Of a stretch of DNA of 17,065 bases, positions 14,672 to 17,065 are shown piece after piece. The notes beneath the pieces were generated by a model. That model was not told the DNA's origin, did not search any database, and saw only the letters and a list, made by a program, of their open reading frames with translations. Source of the stretch: Candidatus Kuenenbacteria bacterium CG08_land_8_20_14_0_20_37_23 (GTDB taxonomy: Bacteria > Patescibacteriota > Patescibacteriia > UBA2196 > GWA2-42-15); contig PEXX01000039.1 of the NCBI GenBank assembly GCA_002778965.1, positions 1 to 17,065 on the forward strand, read 5' to 3'. A program made the translations under genes and the position numbers. Position 1 is the first letter of the stretch, and each line of letters begins with the position of its first letter.

Positions 14672-14676
14672 CTCTC

Positions 14677-15306
14677 ATGCAAAAAAAATACAAAAAACTT
14701 ATTTTTGGACTTATAATAGTTTCTTTATGTTTTGTCAGCTATGTTTTAAATTTTAATTCGGTTTCTGCTTATGGAATTGATGGAATTAACGGCAAGTCAG
14801 CCTCAAGTTACTTGCAAGACATGGCTTACAGAGTTGATCTGAAAAAAAACGAACCGTCGGTTATGATTGGCACAATTATTTATTATATTTTGGGATTTTT
14901 GGGAATTATAGCTTTGACTTTAATTATCGCGGCTGGTATAATGTGGATGACAGCCGGCGGAAACGAAGAATCCGTAACCAAATCCAAAGGACTGCTTAAA
15001 GGCGCTGTAATCGGTACAATAATTATTTTGGTTTCGTATGCTTTAACGTATTTTGTGGTAACTGTGATTTTGGAAGATATTGGTCCTCCAATAAAGCCAG
15101 AATTAGACATAGAGAAGCCTGAGGACGCAGAAATACCAGAGGACGCAACTTTTGACTGTAATACTATTGATTGTATCCCACTGGACGAAGCAACATGTGA
15201 AACCTTTAAAAACTCCAGCGGACAACTATGCTGTTATCATGCAATCAACTATGACAACGCGGGAAATGTGCTATACGAAGAATGTATGCGAACAAATGCT
15301 AATTAA
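14677..15306 (+). CDS. VirB2/TrbC-like pilin with Cys-rich C-terminal tail (array member 3)
   Basis: A 209-residue variant beginning 5 bases after member 2, so probably cotranscribed. Signal peptide about 8-31 (ending SVSA), helix 1 about 62-86, loop IMWMTAGGNEESVTKSK (88-104), helix 2 about 105-132. Unlike the others it continues for about 75 residues: a Pro/Glu-rich linker (PELDIEKPEDAEIPED) and a small domain with six cysteines (161, 166, 174, 185, 186, 203), which could form three disulphides outside the cell. This looks like a tip or adhesin-type subunit, or a cell-wall contact point; that role is inference. Confidence 0.82.
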   Translation: MQKKYKKLIFGLIIVSLCFVSYVLNFNSVSAYGIDGINGKSASSYLQDMAYRVDLKKNEPSVMIGTIIYYILGFLGIIALTLIIAAGIMWMTAGGNEESVTKSKGLLKGAVIGTIIILVSYALTYFVVTVILEDIGPPIKPELDIEKPEDAEIPEDATFDCNTIDCIPLDEATCETFKNSSGQLCCYHAINYDNAGNVLYEECMRTNAN

Positions 15307-15406
15307 TGTTAGCTTATCTAATATTAGCCAATCGCTAATCTAAACCGTTTTTATGGCTTGGCTATAATTAGTCAAATGTTTTCAAACGCGTAAGTCCCAC
15401 AATCTT

Positions 15407-15523
15407 TGCTGGTTCAAACTTGTAGTTTGAACCGAAATATTTGGCATTCAGCCAACAGCCTGGAATTTAAACACTGGATGGCTGTATCAAATATTAGGTT
15501 CAGTCTGCAAGACTGAACCAGCA
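15407..15523. repeat. REPIN-like composite palindrome
   Basis: Two hairpins face each other: GGTTCAAAC/GTTTGAACC (15411-15419, 15425-15433) and GGTTCAGTC/GACTGAACC (15497-15505, 15511-15519), each with a 9-bp stem and 5-base loop. The ends are also inverted repeats (TGCTGGTTCA 15407-15416, TGAACCAGCA 15514-15523), as are inner blocks (AATATTTG/CAAATATT; ACAGCC/GGCTGT). A pair of inverted hairpins flanking a spacer is the layout of REPINs, which are spread by RAYT (Y1 HUH) transposases. A GTAG tetranucleotide (15422-15425) lies in the first hairpin. No RAYT gene is in the window. Confidence 0.65.
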
Positions 15524-15588
15524 TAATGTTAAATGTTATTGGAATTTGAAATTTATTTGGAAATTGGGATTTGGTTATTGAAAATTTA

Positions 15589-15597
15589 TGATATAAT
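15589..15597 (+). promoter_or_regulatory. Extended -10 promoter before array member 4
   Basis: TGATATAAT: TG-N followed by a perfect TATAAT (15592-15597). No good -35 is seen at 17 bp, which fits an extended -10 promoter. The leader would be about 40 bases. Confidence 0.5.
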
Positions 15598-15642
15598 TAG
15601 TATTTTGATAAATTGGGTAGTAAGAGCTAAAAATTATAATTT

Positions 15643-16080
15643 ATGACAAAAAAACAACTTATATCTTTTATTTTGATTGCCAATATTATATTTAATATTT
15701 TTTGTTTTAACAACATGGTTGTTATGGCCACTGAGGAAAATCCCGAAGAAAATGCTGAAGAAAACTTTGATCTAAATGAAAATGTTAACGCGCAGCTTGA
15801 TCAAATCAAAGAAATCGGTTTGCCGGGACGGGAAAAATCCGAGGACGAAATTTTGGAAGTTGTTACTGACGTGATCAAAATGCTTCTCGGGCTTTTGGGT
15901 CTCATCTTTCTAATCATTATAATCTACGCAGGATTCCGCTGGATGACCGCTGGTGGCAATGAAGAAGGAATCGGCAAAGCCAAAAAACTGATCGGCAATG
16001 CTCTCATTGGTATCTTGATAATATTTTTTGCCTATGCCATTACGGCCTTTGTTTTTGGCGTTCTTGTAAAATCAAGATAG
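15643..16080 (+). CDS. VirB2/TrbC-like pilin, EEGI type with acidic segment (array member 4)
   Basis: A 145-residue member. Signal peptide about 7-29 (ending VVMA), then an acidic, Glu/Asn-rich extracellular segment (30-75, with EENPEENAEENFD) that the other members lack. Helix 1 about 77-96, loop GFRWMTAGGNEEGIGKAKK (97-115), helix 2 about 116-142 with IIFFAYAI. The second half pairs with member 1 (13826), so the two probably arose by duplication, with the extracellular part diverging. Confidence 0.84.
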   Translation: MTKKQLISFILIANIIFNIFCFNNMVVMATEENPEENAEENFDLNENVNAQLDQIKEIGLPGREKSEDEILEVVTDVIKMLLGLLGLIFLIIIIYAGFRWMTAGGNEEGIGKAKKLIGNALIGILIIFFAYAITAFVFGVLVKSR

Positions 16081-16144
16081 CTATGTGCTTTAAAAAAATA
16101 TTTTATAGAATAGAAATAGATAGAAATTCTCAAGAACCAACTTT

Positions 16145-16444
16145 ATGACCAAAGAAGAAATAAAAAATAATATCAGAAAATCCATTCAGAGAAGTCAGCA
16201 TTTAGATAAAATTAAAAAAGTTTCTTTGTTTAGGTCTTATTTAAGCGATATGGCTCGCGAGGACAGCGATGTTGATTTGTTGGTGGAATTTGATCGAGGC
16301 ATTAGTTTGTTTGATTTAGCTGATATGCAGAGAGTTATTGAAAATGATGTTAAAAAGAAGGTTGATTTATTAACGCCTAATTCTTTGAGTAAATATTTCA
16401 GGGATGAGGTTATTAATCAAGCAGAATTAATTTATGAAAGATGA
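16145..16444 (+). CDS. MNT-type nucleotidyltransferase (MntA-like antitoxin), partner lost
   Basis: A 99-residue minimal nucleotidyltransferase. In intact MntA-HepT systems this protein AMPylates, and so neutralises, a HEPN ribonuclease toxin. The signature GSX10DXD appears here as R30-S31, ten residues, then D42-V43-D44 (in REDSDVDLLVEF). The third catalytic Asp is D74 (KKVDLLT). Spacing is perfect, but the Gly of the usual GS is Arg. Length fits the family (about 95-140). It sits between two pilin genes and overlaps, by 11 bases, the start of a HEPN gene that survives for only 19 codons. It may be an orphan antitoxin, or inactive. Confidence 0.85.
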   Translation: MTKEEIKNNIRKSIQRSQHLDKIKKVSLFRSYLSDMAREDSDVDLLVEFDRGISLFDLADMQRVIENDVKKKVDLLTPNSLSKYFRDEVINQAELIYER

Positions 16445-16493
16445 TTTGATATATTTAGCGCATATAGAAAATATTATTGAGACTAAAAAATAG
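16434..16493 (+). pseudogene. N-terminal remnant of a HEPN (DUF86/HepT-like) toxin
   Basis: ATG at 16434 lies inside the end of the MNT gene in another frame and opens MKDDLIYLAHIENIIETKK before TAG. The start resembles the first helix of HepT/DUF86 toxins (MKDDLIYLxHIxExI), and an overlap of a few bases with the MNT gene is the normal arrangement of such pairs. Full toxins run to about 110-140 residues with an RX4-6H active site near the C-terminus; all of that is gone. The stop is 4 bases before the next pilin start. Confidence 0.68.
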
Positions 16494-16497
16494 TTTT

Positions 16498-16899
16498 ATG
16501 TTTAAAATTAACAATTACAAAAAAATAGTTTTCGCGGTGGCGGTGATAATTATTTTGGGAGTGCTGGCCGGGCAGGGAGCTTTGGCAGGTCAATTGGGAG
16601 ATGAAATAATTCTTAAATTGGGGGTTGTAAGAGATAATGCAAAATTGCCTACAACTAACGAACCAGTTGTTATAGTTAGTAAAATTATTCAAGGACTGTT
16701 AGGAGTCATAGCGATTGTATTTTTTGTTTTAATTATAGCTGCTGGTTTCAAATGGATGACTGCCGGTGGGAATGAAGAAACAGTGACTAAAGCAAAAAAA
16801 AATATTGGAAATGCCATTATTGGACTTTTGGTGGTGATGTTTTCTTATGCTATAACTTATTTTGTGCTTGATGTCATTTTGAATAAAAGTGCGGTGTAA
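16498..16899 (+). CDS. VirB2/TrbC-like pilin, EETV type (array member 5)
   Basis: A 133-residue member. Signal peptide about 8-30 (ending GALA), a short extracellular segment, helix 1 about 57-82, loop GFKWMTAGGNEETVTKAKK (83-101), helix 2 about 104-128 ending FVLDVIL. Closest to member 2 (14237). The frame is open further up to a TTG at 16477, but the ATG at 16498 begins the signal peptide cleanly and is preferred. No own promoter was found; with the HEPN remnant ending 4 bases upstream it may depend on MNT-gene transcription and translational coupling. A terminator follows. Confidence 0.84.
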   Translation: MFKINNYKKIVFAVAVIIILGVLAGQGALAGQLGDEIILKLGVVRDNAKLPTTNEPVVIVSKIIQGLLGVIAIVFFVLIIAAGFKWMTAGGNEETVTKAKKNIGNAIIGLLVVMFSYAITYFVLDVILNKSAV

Positions 16900-16922
16900 T
16901 TAGTCTTTGATTTAAATAAAAG

Positions 16923-16960
16923 AAGCGGACTACTTAAATTAGCTAGTCCGCTTTAATTTT
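16923..16960 (+). terminator. Rho-independent terminator closing the pilin array
   Basis: A 10-bp stem (AAGCGGACTA 16923-16932 / TAGTCCGCTT 16944-16953) with an 11-base loop, followed by TAATTTTT. It lies 23 bases after the last pilin stop. Confidence 0.85.
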
Positions 16961-16979
16961 TACCATGTGGAAATAAGCA

Positions 16980-17007
16980 TTGACAAACATATTAAATTTG
17001 ATATAAT
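16980..17007 (+). promoter_or_regulatory. Consensus promoter for the gene at the window end
   Basis: TTGACA (16980-16985), a 16-bp spacer and a perfect TATAAT (17002-17007). It begins a new transcription unit just beyond the array terminator; the leader is about 25 bases. Confidence 0.82.
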
Positions 17008-17038
17008 GAAGGTAGAAATTATTATTAAATTCATCCCT

Positions 17039-17065
17039 ATGAGTAGTGAAATTTATAAAAGAACA
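17039..17065 (+). CDS. Start of an unidentified gene (cut by window end)
   Basis: An ATG 32 bases after the -10 box opens nine codons (MSSEIYKRT) before the window ends. No SD is seen, as for most genes here. The call rests on the promoter and the open start; the product cannot be recognised. Confidence 0.5.

Larger units (their letters stand above)
15307..15642. other. Non-coding gap in the pilin array
   Basis: 336 bases without a supported gene. It holds weak TTAGC/GCTAA inverted repeats near 15309-15337, the 117-bp REPIN-like palindrome (15407-15523), and an extended -10 promoter near its right end. No tRNA or other RNA gene was recognised. Confidence 0.6.

Noticed and set aside
15407..15523. 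CRISPR array or tRNA in the array gap
   Set aside because: There are only two related hairpins, in inverted orientation, without regularly spaced direct repeats, and no tRNA cloverleaf or T-loop sequence.
16477..16497. TTG as start of the last pilin
   Set aside because: It adds seven residues that derive from the HEPN remnant region; the ATG at 16498 gives a standard signal peptide like the other members.

Overview
The window looks like a chromosome segment of a Candidate Phyla Radiation (Patescibacteria) bacterium. Evidence: the DNA is AT-rich with short AT-rich intergenic runs; most starts lack a clear Shine-Dalgarno sequence; sigma70-type promoters (TTGACA, 16-17 bp, TATAAT) are easy to see; several secreted proteins carry Patescibacteria-style architectures (a CARDB/Fn3 protein with two 'GRLLLxVEDxGRIxYV' repeats, and a family of short two-helix VirB2/TrbC-like pilins with a WMTAGGNEE signature). 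The exact lineage cannot be fixed from this sequence alone.

Layout. 1-342 is the 3' end of DNA polymerase I, convergent with a large secreted adhesin-like CARDB protein (410-2764, minus). 2765-3460 is a scar region: a promoter for the CARDB gene, a 33-codon fragment of an AbiEii/AbiGii-type nucleotidyltransferase, an orphan bidirectional terminator, and a strong promoter overlapped by three copies of TTTTGTCTAATA that leads into only the C-terminal (DUF4143) end of an AAA_14-type ATPase. Then come a family 2 glycosyltransferase and a slipin/SPFH membrane protein. A minus-strand tyrosyl-tRNA synthetase (5128-6333) is divergent from a class A penicillin-binding protein (6542-9511). Housekeeping genes follow: a KhpA-like KH protein, trmD and galU.

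From 11722 a promoter drives an orphan family 1 solute-binding lipoprotein, followed 2 bp later by a divergent pilin-like membrane protein. Five VirB2/TrbC-like pilin paralogues then occupy 13826-16899. They fall into two sequence types: 'EEGI' (13826 and 15643) and 'EETV/EESV' (14237, 14677 and 16498). The array is interrupted by a REPIN-like 117-bp palindrome (15407-15523) and by an MNT-type nucleotidyltransferase (MntA-like antitoxin) whose HEPN toxin partner survives only as 19 codons. A terminator closes the array at 16923-16960, and a consensus promoter starts another gene cut by the window end (17039).

How it fits together. The polymerase, TyrRS, KhpA, TrmD, GalU and PBP genes are core functions. 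The glycosyltransferase, PBP, CARDB protein, solute-binding lipoprotein and pilins are cell-surface functions, probably a surface fibre or a type IV secretion-related uptake or attachment apparatus. The most notable feature is the pilin array with its leading lipoprotein. The second is the repeated decay of defence/toxin-antitoxin genes at two places in the window.
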